Source: Folioceros fuciformis (Eukaryota; Anthocerotophyta; Anthocerotopsida; Anthocerotales). From it: a stretch of 45,587 nt of DNA. A program made the position numbers and the translations under genes. Positions 10,016-20,208 of the stretch are shown here, piece after piece. The stretch is from positions 1 to 45,587 of the forward strand of contig JBNGIO010004138.1 in NCBI GenBank assembly GCA_049999805.1. Direction: 5' to 3'. The notes beneath the pieces are model-generated. The model made no database searches and was not told where the DNA came from. It worked only from the letters and a program-made list of their open reading frames with translations. Every line of letters begins with the position of its first letter. Positions within the stretch are counted from its first letter, which is position 1.

Positions 10016-10630
10016 TTCTCTCCCGGCTTTGGAGTGGCCTGTCAGGGTTTCTCGTTGCTTTTCTCTCTCGCTCCGATGATGAGTGCTATTTCGAAAAGTA
10101 GTGGTCTTAGCTCTGGCCAGATGCTGAGAAGTACAGCGCATGAGGAGCTCAATGATGCCCGTTCTTCTTGTTTTTCGTCCTGAGTATGATTGTTTTAGGG
10201 TTGCATGTGCCTACGGTTCTCTCAGCCTGGTGGGAAACATCTGTACCCAACAGGAGTAGACTTTGTTTTGTGTGTGGGGACAGGTCTGTTCCAACCCATA
10301 GGTTTCTCGCGCGTAGTTCCGCAAGAGCGAGATTGTCTCGCGTCCTTGGAGCGGGCTTCCGGGGTTTTTGCTTTGTTTCTTCGTTGCCCCGATGATGAGT
10401 GCAATTTCGAAAAGTAGTGGTCTTAGCTCAGGATGCTGAGAAGTTCAGCGCATGAGGGGCTTAATGATGCATGTGATGCATGTTCTTGTTTCATGTTTAT
10501 GGCGCTGGGTATGGTTTTCTTAGGTTTGCTTGTGACTGGGATTCTCTACAGAACTAGACAAACCTGTAGGTCAAGTTTCGTGATACCGCGTAACTTGTTT
10601 TTTGTGCGTCGGGCTTCCTTTCTTTTCTGT
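9998..10630 (+). repeat. Tandem duplication of about 316 bp
   Basis: The block starting CGATGATGAGTGC at 10074 recurs at 10390, an offset of 316. TTTCGAAAAGTAGTGGTCTT is identical in both, and GATGCTGAGAAG and CAGCGCATGAGG follow in each. Similarity extends back to the CAAGAGCG/CCAGAGCG motif of the 40-bp array and forward, weakly, into the next 150 bases. It is noncoding as far as I can see. Confidence 0.75.
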
Positions 10631-11969
10631 CCGGAATAGGTGAGATTTACCCTGATTGACTAGACGACTGCCAGGGTTCGGTGTATATCAATACGCGAGT
10701 GTGCAGGGAAGCTTTCTTGCTCTCATTTGTCAATGGCCTAGATTCGTTTCGTTTCGTTTGTCCGGTCACTTGCGGTCGCTTACTGTCGGGGTTCTTTGAG
10801 TTTGTTTCGAAGCCTTGGACCTATCTTGGGGTTTAGGGCTGATTCGTCCGTGGTGTTTGTTTATGTTTGATTTGGAGTCCTTGTTTCCAGCTAGGAAAAC
10901 TGCAGGGTCCCTTGGGCTGGCTGCTTACATGCGCCCGTAATGTCTTTTTGTTTCTCTTGAGCGTAGCGGTATGGCTTATGGCTTGTGGGAGAGAAAGGCT
11001 TCTCTTCTTAACTGGCTGGCTCGGTTCTCCCCGGGATTAACCAAAGATTTCAGCCTTGTCTGAAGTGCGATGAAGGACGAACACTAAATTCTAGTGAATG
11101 AGGGAGGCAGCCACTAGCGTGTTGATGACATCCTTCACCATTGTTTTTAGTTTAGCTGTGAGTCGGAACGTGTTGCCGCTCCCTATGATATTACAAATCT
11201 CAGCAGGTTCTGATTCTGCATGATGTACAAAATTCTCCAACGGATATGAGGGAGCTCTGAAGACGGTCTGTTTTTTTCCGGATGCTGTGCAGTATGGTCT
11301 GGGGCCTTCTGCTCCATCGCTGGCTAGTTTCTCACGTGAAATGAAGTGTTTCTGCGAGTGTCGACCAGGAAGCCGTGGTCAAGAATGGCGTGCCTGTACC
11401 AATGTGCATGGGGCCCGGCCATGCTTCCGGATGACGGTGTTGCCGTGGTCACTTCCCTCGTTACCCATAACAGACGAAAGTCCCTAACGGTGCACACTGG
11501 ATCCCCTCAAGTCGAGTATGCAGACACGAAGAGACATGGAAATGAAGGGGCAAGCACCCGATGAAGCGGGTGGAACGTAGTCATTCTTCGCATTCACTGT
11601 TGTAGATGTCCGCAGAGTTTCTTATCTTATGTACTTATTGTTATGGTAAGTTTGATAAACCACGTGTTTCCCAACGACTGCGTGGCAATAAAATATTACT
11701 TCCTGCAAACTACCTAGGGATAGGTGTGACAGCTGACTTTCCCTAATATCCTTTGAGATTGTCTTGGGCAGAATCAGGCCTGACAGCCTGGGCGGCTCCT
11801 TTGAATTAGTTTTTATTTTATTTGCTTTTGGGGACTCGATATTTTACCAGACTTTGTTAACCACACTTTTCATCCAAGTAGCCTAGGGTTATGTATCATC
11901 GGAATTTATTAGAAAAACAGCAAAAGATTTTGATCCTTCAAGCCAGCTATTGGTGCCATGGTTCGATAC

Positions 11970-12018
11970 TTCACTCAGTTAGGAGGGTTTGCTCTTCACT
12001 CAGTTAGGAGGGTTTGCT
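11970..12018 (+). repeat. 25-bp direct tandem duplication
   Basis: TTCACTCAGTTAGGAGGGTT followed by TGCT occurs twice, 25 bases apart, with no mismatch. The perfect identity points to a recent slippage or duplication event. Confidence 0.9.
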
Positions 12019-12179
12019 TGTTTACTTGGTTTTGAACGTATTTTCTATGATTGAAAAAGAGATGGAAAGTCCCATCTATTCCAAAGATTGGAGGAACAAC
12101 TCCATTATGGCCAAAGGCAAAAAGAGGTATTCTCCCATGTGAATATCATTTTCAAAAACTACCTACTGCTCCCAAAATG

Positions 12180-15043
12180 TCATGATGTGGAATAATAAGG
12201 CCTACCTACCACTGGTGCCGAAGAAGCCGCTTGACCTGCGCTTGTTGTTGTTCTAAAAACTGCATTGGCCAATGCTCGTTGCAAAGCAATGGATACACGT
12301 TGTCGAAAGAAGGCTACCACAGAGAAAAGAAGGAGAACATCATTCCTATTGCTCTAATAAACCTTGGTGCACTCCTTGATAAACCTTGAAAAGTCCCTGC
12401 CCATAGCTCCATGAGTCTCAAGAGCAAGGGGGATGAAAGTATGCTCGTCTTGCAAGGGAGAATACTTATGGACTTTGGCACTTGCACAACCCTCTGCTGC
12501 CCAAACAGGGGGGTTGATGATGACGTGCTCACAAATCGAATCCCTAGTGGGATCTGTAACAACCACATTAGCAACACAAACCTGTTCTCCTCTAGTGAAG
12601 AAAAAGTCGGCTCTAAGTGAAACCCCATTGCGCAAAGTATATGGATGCTTTCTATACGGAAGAAACCCACACTCCCTAGCCATTGAGAACATGACATTCG
12701 GAACTGCATCATGAGTGCCAATGCGGTGCCCCCCAATGGGACAAGGTGCCAAATGGGACCCTGTATCGACAATGGCAACCCCACAACTGCATGTAGAGAG
12801 AGAAAAAGCCAAGGGGTGGGCCAAACCTAAGCAAAGTCTCATTGCGGTGGCGAAAGTTGCTGGTGCGATTCGAAACGCTTGGATGCAAGGTCGAGCTAAA
12901 AGCCAAGAGCCCGCTCCTTTACCTGAACAAGAGCAAATACGAGCTCGAGAAGACGTAGGGATGGATGAGTCTGAAAGAAGGGCTCTTAGTGCTTGGCCAT
13001 ATTGCTTTTCTAGGAGGGAGGCTTGGAGACCCTTCAACCCTTCCCTAGAAAAGGAGGTGAAAGGAGGTAGAGCCTCACGAGCCTCCAAAGGTAGAGAATC
13101 CCTCACTTGCCTAAGAGATACCCGTAAAGGGAAAACGCCCTCCTCAACACCTGAAATAAAACTGTCAAGAACAGGGGAATCTTGTAGCAAAAACGAGAGG
13201 CCAAAATTGGAGCTGAGAGGGCCCAGCTGCCGAGAAAGGCAGCTGGGGCAGAGGCCGCCATGGCCAAAAGACCAACCCCTCCAAAGGGGATTGGCAAAGA
13301 AGCCTGCTTTCGAGCCAAATCATGGACAACACACTCCAACGTGCCCGGACTTATGATGTTCCCAAGAGCCTGCATAACTTGTTTGTCAAACTTCCTGAGA
13401 CTTGATAAGAAAATGGAGAAGGTGCAACAGTTCTAGTAAGGTAACCTGGTCACAATGTAAAACAAGAAGAAAGGATACCAAACGCAATAAGAGGATCACT
13501 GATTTGTGAGAGGTCCATGATATGAGCCAAATCTTCATCCAATGCTTCATCTACAAACTTATGAACAAAATCAGGAGGTCCCACAGGCACACCCAAGACT
13601 CGAAGTCCCTACGAGGGGGTGATATCCCCCCCCCAAATATTGAAGGCGAGGAGTGATGCTTGAAGGGGACCAAACCCTGCATTTAGATAGCTTGACCCAC
13701 AACCCCACCTTGGAGAGCTCTGATGAGAAGAAATCAAATGTTGCTTTGACTGTGACTCCTTGCCCAAGAATATGAGTGTCATCAGTCATGGAAGGGAAAA
13801 GGCATTCCCGAAATGCTAAGGCAGTAGAGGACAATGCACGAAAATGCGCCATAGCAAAAAGAGCACCCCCCAGCCGATCCCCTTGCCTTGTGCCTGTTGC
13901 TGAATCAAGAACTGAGACCCCCTCAATAGTCGGGCCGTGTTGGTAGTAGAGCTTGGATGGCGAGCCATAGAAGGAGCGAACAAAAGGGATAAGACTTGAC
14001 AATTGATCTCCTGCACTCTTGAGCTCCGAGAAGATGTCGACCTTAGAGACGGTATTGAAAGCATTCTCAATATCAACCTGCAAAGCTACCCAGTGAGGAT
14101 GTAACTCAAGGGCCGCTTGGATGCCGAGAGCGGCATATTCACACCTACCTGGGGTAGCAATCCCAAATTAGTGGGGTGCAAGATGTGCTTGGAAGTACTC
14201 CCGAAGTTGAATTGCGATGCTTCGGCTGATAAGGCACAAGAAAACCTCCCCCACAGCAATGGGGCGTATTCCTGAGGTGGGCTGTTCCAATGCAAGTAGC
14301 CTACTAGCCGCTAAAACTTGAGAGATTCGATTGGGAACTTCGCCCCTAGCCACAACAGCTGCTAGTGTATAAAGCTCCGAAAAACCACTTGAGGGATCCT
14401 CAGGAGAAAAATAATCTCAAAAATGGTCATAAATTGTGCTAGACAGACCCCCGGCAGAAAGTCATGGCGCAGAAGAGAGTGCATGCTCAAAAACAACCCT
14501 ATCCAAGCAAAAAGGCTCCTCAACCGTGTGGTCAAGAAGATCTTCTGGTATAGTGTCATGAGGTTTTGGATGAAGGGCACGAAGTGCAGCAATGGTGTCC
14601 TCGGTTGCAGATGCAGCCGACTTTGGGCGCAATGCTCTAGCAACCCGAGCATATTCACCATCCCTGCCCAACATGAGACACCGCTTGAGACGAGCTTTAA
14701 ATGGCTCATGGCATACCTCGTAAACCTTAGTTGACTCCAATTAAGATTTTGCTGCTAGTAAATCCTCCTCCTGAATAGCTTGCCAATCTTCGAATAAAAA
14801 ACGGTGAAGACGAGAGGCCACCTCCCTATGACCTGACGGACCACCCCTAGAGCGTTGAAGGCACCATCTAGGCAGGAAAAGCAACAAAATCCAAGCACCC
14901 TCATCCCTCGGGTCCCGAACAAGGCGATCCAAAGAAAGACGATAAGCAAGGCGAATATCATCATGTAGGCGCATAGGGAGACGTCGAAAGAGACGAGGAC
15001 ATGGAAAACAAGCATGGAAAAGAGCCAACTTGTTTTTTGTCAT
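12180..15043 (-). pseudogene. Decayed non-LTR (LINE-type) reverse transcriptase
   Basis: Reading down the minus strand gives an N-terminal region (RLPMRLHDDIRLAYRLSLD), fingers (ASRLLALEQPTSGIRPIAVG), palm motif A (VDIENAFNT), motif B (GTRQGDRLGGALFA), motif C (DDTHI) and a C-terminal C-x-C-x9-H-x3-C knuckle at about 12741-12791, followed by GGHRIGTHDAV and IPLALETHG. The C-terminal knuckle with the RADFFF...NVVVTDP segment could be a restriction-like endonuclease remnant, with Asn where Asp would be expected. Internal stops lie at 14743-14741, 14464-14462, 14419-14417, 14170-14168, 13611-13609, 13452-13450 and 12356-12354. Frameshifts lie at the C9 tract 13626-13634, near 13405, and between about 13190 and 13235. 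Upstream of 15043 the sequence turns AT-rich, so the 5' part is probably truncated. No poly-A tail or target-site duplication was found. It cannot make an active protein. Confidence 0.85.
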
Positions 15044-15540
15044 ATATAAATATTTATTATTTTATATTTGATTTATACATAAATATTTTTTGAAAATGCA
15101 GATACATCATATGGAGATCACTTAGAAGGAGCCTGGTTTATAGGGCTAGCCCTTCGTGGCTTGGTCACCGTTTATCTTTGGTGGGTTGTCTCACCTCTTC
15201 AAGGGTGTGTGAGTTTTCTATCTTGTTTTTCAAGAGTAATTAAGATGTTGAAGATCATTTTATTTTTGTCAAGTAATAGTCCCATAAATCTTCTCTAAAG
15301 ATTATCTTTACCCTATTTAGTAAAGAGAGAAAGCCCATAAAATCCTTATTTCTGCATAAATAAAATAGTTGATCTTTATTACTGTATAAATAAAATAGAG
15401 ACAAAGTTGAGCAATATGCTTGTCCAAGCTGCAAACAAGGGATCTAAGCTTCTCCTCCTTGGAAGAGAAGCTCAAGGCCTTGAGGGAGCCGAATGAACAA
15501 GGGCTATCCAATTAGAAAAATCTAGAAACGGACCCACAAG

Positions 15541-15622
15541 GGCTAAAAGAGAAGAGGAGCCATGGGGCTACCACCCACGAGCGCTAAAAGAGAAGAGGAG
15601 CTATGGGGCTACCACCCACCAC
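15541..15622 (+). repeat. 41-bp direct tandem repeat, two copies
   Basis: GCTAAAAGAGAAGAGGAGC at 15542 recurs at 15583, and ATGGGGCTACCACCCAC follows in both. There are only one or two differences between copies. Confidence 0.85.
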
Positions 15623-16360
15623 CCATGCGGAAGTGGAGGAATACTTGTGAAGTTTTGTGTTTCCAATGGACCTCATCCAAGACTTGATCTACTCCTCCAC
15701 CAAGCCATTGGGAAAAAACAACACTTTGCAGGGTCGTCTTTTCCGAATAGGGGTTGAAGGAGTCCAGAGAGGGAGATAACCGTAAATTAAAAAGAACAGG
15801 TTGAAAAAGTAGTTCGGTAACTTCATCCTATAAAATAGTAATTATATCATAATTTCTAGGGATGAGAACTTGATCTGGGAGACCTGAATGGTACGGGGAC
15901 CGTGTGATGCGCAAACAGGGGCATCTCTCAGCCTAGCACACCTCGTTCGTTCAACCAAGCTGGTGAGGACCAGTGTCACAGTGTGTTACAGGTTCCCAGA
16001 CTCCGTCAATTGGGATCGCGCTCAAAAAAATGTTTTGTACATACAACGGACAGTACTGAATGTGAGCACACGAGAAGGTGCCTTGTTTGTGCACGTGGGT
16101 GCTGCCTTGTAGCCCTTGGCAAAAGATGCGGCACCACAGATTTTCTCAAGCTGGAGAAGGAGAAGCTTGGCCACGTTACGACATCGCTCTTTGCCCGGCA
16201 CTTACAGTTTCGGGGAAGCTTTGTACTGCCTATTATATTATTACATGCACTAGTGTGGCGGGGCGAGGAGATTCGCTGTCGCTGGAGAGCCCTTGTCTTG
16301 TCTTCTCTTCTCCTCTCTTGGGGGAGATTCGTAGTGCGCCATTCTTCGTCGGGACGTCTG

Positions 16361-16388
16361 CAGTGCATACCATGCATGGTATGCACTG
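16361..16388. promoter_or_regulatory. Perfect 28-bp palindrome containing an RY (CATGCATG) core
   Basis: The half-site CAGTGCATACCATG is followed directly by its exact reverse complement, with no spacer or mismatch. The centre is CATGCATG, the RY element bound by B3 factors of the ABI3/FUS3/LEC2 class in plants. It lies about 895 bases upstream of the GT47 start codon. The symmetry is seen directly; a regulatory role is inferred. Confidence 0.5.
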
Positions 16389-16603
16389 GACTGTGTAGTT
16401 TACTTTGCAGCTTTCCAGGAGGCTGCAGAGCGTGTGAGTGGTCGGCTCCGCCCTCTCATCTCTTCTCCGGAATGTCGCACTTTTCGTTTTCGTGGACCCC
16501 CCCAAAAAAAGGATAAAAGGCTGCAACAACTGATGTATTGTATACATTATTACATATGCACAGTATCGTATGTGCGGTCGTCAGGTACCCCCGTGGCATA
16601 GAC

Positions 16604-16624
16604 TGGCCTGGCCTGGCCTGGCCT
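16604..16624 (+). repeat. (CCTGG)n short repeat
   Basis: About four pentanucleotide units, noncoding and next to a GC-rich stretch. It is a simple repeat with no other feature. Confidence 0.8.
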
Positions 16625-17060
16625 CTGCGGGGCCTGAGGCGCGAATTCATGAAAGGGACCGGGTTCGCGTGCGATGGCTGCCTTCTGGGCCACGCGGGAG
16701 AAGCGCAACCAGGTTGGTGGAGCTGCCTGCATATGTACTCCACACTCCATGAAGATGGTGGGACGATGAAAAGCGAATTCCATCCACTTCCTCATGCTTT
16801 CGGGGCCGGGCCACGGCGCCGGCGCAAAGCCGGCCTCCCCCGCCTCTTCACGCTCCCTGCTTGCAATCGGAGATGGCACTAATCTTGCACTTATTCAAGA
16901 TCCCGATCGTCAGGTCTTGCCTCACAACCACCTTCATCAAGTCGGTGGCAAGCAGCTGTGGATCACCTAAACTATGAGTATGGAAGTGACGCCTTGTTAG
17001 CCTGTCGCCGCTCGCTATACACCAAAGCCTGACACTCCTGTCACTGCGACCTCTCTCAAG

Positions 17061-17100
17061 AGGTGAGGTGAGGTTGAGGTAGAGGTAGAGGTAGAGGTTT
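17061..17100 (+). repeat. Purine-rich (GAGGT/AGAGGT)n repeat upstream of GT47
   Basis: Units of five then six bases (GAGGT, then AGAGGT) cover 40 bases, ending about 185 bases before the start codon. GA-rich tracts of this kind occur in plant core promoters and bind BPC-type factors; any role here is inferred. Confidence 0.7.
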
Positions 17101-17282
17101 GGTTTGGCGCTGCGTCCGCTTGCAATTCATACACGGCCCTCGGTGTGGCGAAGCTGTGCAGACGCTGTAAAATAAAGACACTGCCCTAGTCTCCAGCTGG
17201 CCCACGGGCTTAAACATTTTCGTGACGCTCCCCCCTCCTCTGCGTTCTCCCCACACTCTCACTCCTGGAGTCCTGGGCCACC

Positions 17283-19391
17283 ATGTTGGCCTTCTCGCAA
17301 CGCCTTGCTCTCTGGAGCAGCTCCAAGTCCAGGAGGCGTGGAGACAGGGAGCGCCATCTTCCTGGAATGCCAGCGCTCAGGGATGTAGATGCGTCTGGCG
17401 GCCGCGGGGGACCCGTCTCCTGGACCTCCTGCGCATGCTGCACCACGACTGCCACCTCCAGGCGAGCCTGCAAATCGTTTCTTCTTTCCGAGGCCAAGAG
17501 ATGGACAGGTGCGGGAACGGTACCAGGGCTGCGCCGTCGACTCGTTGCACTGCTCGCGCTCTTTGCGCTCGGCTGCATCTGGACAACGTCATCGCCCGCC
17601 AGCTGGTATACTCGGTACCGTGCTACGGGTCCAGCTCCGGATCCACTTGCACCACAGGTAGCTGATTCAGCGTATGAAGCTCCGCAATGGCAACCGCAAC
17701 CGCAACGGCGACCGGAGGCGGTAGCCGAGGAATGTGATGGTAGGCGCGTCTTCATGTACCACCTTCCCCCGCAGCTGAACACGGGAGTCCTGGAGCGCTG
17801 CTCAGGGGGGATGGTCTCTTGGCTCAATTTCTGCCCCCACGCTCTGAACGGGGGGTTCGGCAAGCTGCTGGATTTCCAGTCCGGGGCCGTGCCTTCCAAT
17901 TCCTCTCTCTTCTCCGACTACTTCACCCGCCGCGTCCCTCCAGCCAGTTCCCACGACTGGGACGCCACTTCAATCCAGCAGCAGGTGCTCCGGGACGCAC
18001 ACGCCTACGCTGGTTCCCGTGATGCGGACTCCAATTCGGAATCGTGCGGGGAAAAGGTGCAGGGCAGGGGAGGCTCCTGGTTCGCCACCGACGCCTATAT
18101 GCTGGAACAGATCTATCACACACGCATGTTCCACTACCCGTGTCTCACCTCCGATCCGGACCTCGCCTCCGCCTTCTTCCTGCCCTACTACGCCGGCCTG
18201 GACGCCCTGCAGTACCTCTACGGTGACAATCGCGGGCGAGGGAACGAGCACGGCCAGAACCTCATCGCGTTCCTGGAAGGGAACGCGTCCATGCGGCCTT
18301 ACTGGAAGCGCAGGGGGGGGCGAGATCACTTCATGGTGGCGGGGAGAACAGGGTGGGACTTCGGCCTGGCCTTGGAGTCGGCCAGTGACAACTGGGGGAC
18401 CGCGCTGTTCGCGCAGCCGGCGCTGGAGAACGTCACCTTCCTGGTGCTGGAAGGCCGGGGCTGGAGGCACGGGTTCGAGCAGGCGGTACCGTATCCTACC
18501 AGCTTCCACCCGCCGCTGGTGACGAAACGGGAACGGCCCGGCCGCGGGGGAGCAATTGCAAGCAAGCTCCTTGCGGACAGCAGAGGCGACGGCTTCGGCA
18601 AGCAGGAGCTTCGGGAATGGACGCGCAAGGTGAGAACAGCCCGGAGAACCTCCCTGATCGCATTCGCCGGGGCCATGCGCCCCGGGATGGCGACCAGCAT
18701 CCGCGGCATCCTCCACAGCCAGTGTCTCCACGCCAACTCCAACTCCAACTCCAACGCCAGGCCCTGGTCCACCACCCTTAACCTCACGACGGAATCCCCG
18801 TCGCTGCTGGCGCACAGGCGCTTCCACCCGGTCTGTGCGTTTGTGGACTGCGGCAGCGTCAAATGCAGCCACAATTCGCAGCCAGCCATGGACACCTTCT
18901 TGCACTCCGAATTTTGCCTCCAGCCGAGCGGAGACACGGCCACCAGGCGATCCACGTTCGACTCCATTGTGGCGGGATGCATCCCCGTCTTCTTCCACCC
19001 GGACTCCGCTTACACGCAATACAAGTGGCATTTGCCGGAGGAGGCCAGCAGCTACTCGGTCTTCATTCCGGAGGACAGTATTCGACAGGGCACCAGGGTG
19101 GAGGAGGTTCTGCGACGATTTTCTCAGCACCAGGTGCAGCAGCTTCGCGCAGCCCTATTACGCCTACTCCCTCGCGTCATCTACATGGACCTGGTGGACG
19201 ACTCGTCCAGGCGCCGCTGCGATGCTGCTGCTTCTTCTCAACACGGCGCTTCCCGTCCACCTGCCTCATCCGCCCATCAGTGGGAGCCTTTCATGGAAGA
19301 CGTTCAACCTGAAGACGCCTTTGACGTCAGTATCAAAGGCGTATTGACCAACATCGCTCCCATCCCTTCCTTAACTCCATACAAAACGTAA
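17283..19391 (+). CDS. GT47 family glycosyltransferase, MUR3/XLT2-like xyloglucan galactosyltransferase
   Basis: An intronless frame of 702 residues. After a basic cytosolic stretch (1-85) comes one signal-anchor (about 86-100, LVALLALFALGCIW), giving a Golgi type II topology. The exostosin domain spans about 152-640. Hallmarks are VFMYHLPPQLN, FFLPYYAGLDA, GRDHFMVAGRTGWDF (about 346-360), ENVTFLVLEGR, IAFAGAMRPGMATSIRG, FCLQPSGDTATRRSTFDSI (about 544-562), AGCIPVFFHPDSAYTQYKWH and the tail DAFDVSIKGVL. These fit clade A of GT47, which adds galactose (or related sugars) to xylosyl side chains of xyloglucan. Which position or sugar it uses cannot be read from sequence. The start is in a good context (GCCACCATG). 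The cytosolic N-terminus is longer than usual, so an internal Met could also serve. High GC contrasts with the flanks. A short in-frame (AACTCC)n run at 18735-18755 encodes Asn-Ser repeats. Confidence 0.92.
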   Translation: MLAFSQRLALWSSSKSRRRGDRERHLPGMPALRDVDASGGRGGPVSWTSCACCTTTATSRRACKSFLLSEAKRWTGAGTVPGLRRRLVALLALFALGCIWTTSSPASWYTRYRATGPAPDPLAPQVADSAYEAPQWQPQPQRRPEAVAEECDGRRVFMYHLPPQLNTGVLERCSGGMVSWLNFCPHALNGGFGKLLDFQSGAVPSNSSLFSDYFTRRVPPASSHDWDATSIQQQVLRDAHAYAGSRDADSNSESCGEKVQGRGGSWFATDAYMLEQIYHTRMFHYPCLTSDPDLASAFFLPYYAGLDALQYLYGDNRGRGNEHGQNLIAFLEGNASMRPYWKRRGGRDHFMVAGRTGWDFGLALESASDNWGTALFAQPALENVTFLVLEGRGWRHGFEQAVPYPTSFHPPLVTKRERPGRGGAIASKLLADSRGDGFGKQELREWTRKVRTARRTSLIAFAGAMRPGMATSIRGILHSQCLHANSNSNSNARPWSTTLNLTTESPSLLAHRRFHPVCAFVDCGSVKCSHNSQPAMDTFLHSEFCLQPSGDTATRRSTFDSIVAGCIPVFFHPDSAYTQYKWHLPEEASSYSVFIPEDSIRQGTRVEEVLRRFSQHQVQQLRAALLRLLPRVIYMDLVDDSSRRRCDAAASSQHGASRPPASSAHQWEPFMEDVQPEDAFDVSIKGVLTNIAPIPSLTPYKT

Positions 19392-20139
19392 CTAAACTAA
19401 ACTAAACTGACGGATAATGTTAGACGTGGGAAGTACAGTACAGTACTTCAGGGGTAGTCTCCTCAACTCTCAAGAGAGGGAAGGTGCCAGCCAACTCGGA
19501 AGCTGTGCGAGGGACCAGCCTCAACAAAACTAACAAACAAACAAAATTAGGTAACTCTCTCAGATTTAACCAGGAAGCTCATTCGATTTGGCACAACTGG
19601 CTTTCGTTGCTCCCGGTAGACATGTGGCAAAAGATGGTGAATTCTAGTCACGCACATTTGCAACTACAGTACTACTGTATGTATCATGCTCGTCCAACAA
19701 AATTTGCAACCATGTTTTCTCAACCCAAGTTGCCAGCACCAGAGTACACTGTCATGTATGGCAGTGCCCCGACTAACGCGTCACTTACTAGTTAACTCCA
19801 TTTTGTTGCAGAATCGTGTTTACCAGTCGGAATTCGGTAACAGATAGCACCTCTGCCACATCCCCTCTGCTCGCATCCGGTTGCTCAAGGCACATCCAGT
19901 TGGTGTCTGGACTCCACTGCTCCTTCCCGGATCAGAATGCTGGCGAACCCGATACTACAACTCGGAGGGCATGTGGGAGAATCCAAAACAGAAGCAGGTA
20001 TTGGGACCTACATCAAGGTGGCCGGCGGCAACATCAACAGAATGGTGGACAAACTTGTAACTCCTCCTTCGTCCACAGGTCCTCCTCTATCCGCGGTCTT
20101 TCCACTCGTGCACAGCCTGCACTCGACGTACAGTTTAGT
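19392..20139. other. 3' flank of GT47, no gene supported
   Basis: It starts with a short (TAAAC)n run just after the stop (about 19390-19407), probably in the 3' UTR. A 231-codon frame at 19816-20511 lacks any family resemblance and overlaps an inverted GT47 tail on the other strand, so I do not call it. No AATAAA was found near the GT47 stop. Confidence 0.45.
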
Positions 20140-20208
20140 CTAGGGAGGGATCTTCACCAGCCTGAGGATGGCTTTCACACTCACGTCAAAGGCTTCTTTC
20201 AGTTCAAC
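20140..20208 (-). pseudogene. Inverted remnant of a GT47 C-terminus
   Basis: On the minus strand the frame reads VELKEAFDVSVKAILRL, then VKIPP and a TAG at 20142-20140. This matches the C-terminal tail of the MUR3-type family and of the neighbouring gene (PEDAFDVSIKGVLTN), with GCCTTTGACGT shared at DNA level. Upstream on the minus strand the frame meets a TAG within about 55 bases, and I find no other exostosin motif up to 22 kb. It looks like the last 23 codons of a lost or rearranged tail-to-tail paralogue. Confidence 0.6.

Larger units (their letters stand above)
9352..12179. other. Intergenic DNA with several tandem duplications, no gene
   Basis: It begins with the presumed promoter of the minus-strand repeat-protein gene. 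No frame longer than about 115 codons appears and none resembles a known family. The stretch is marked by a 40-bp array (9821-10015), a tandem duplication of about 316 bp (9998-10630) and a 25-bp duplication (11970-12018), described separately. The remaining sequence up to 12179 shows nothing I can name. Confidence 0.5.
15044..17282. other. Intergenic DNA upstream of the GT47 gene
   Basis: No gene is supported. A few frames of 60-180 codons around 15900-16880 are open on both strands at once and resemble nothing. Local structures are a 41-bp tandem repeat, a 28-bp palindrome, a (CCTGG)n run and a purine-rich repeat near 17.06-17.10 kb, listed separately. The last 60 bases before the GT47 start are pyrimidine-rich (CTCCCCCCTCCTCTGC), typical of a plant 5' leader. 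Confidence 0.5.

Noticed and set aside
12715-13356. 213-codon plus-strand frame
   Set aside because: It is the antisense of the reverse-transcriptase pseudogene, whose minus-strand motifs are unmistakable.
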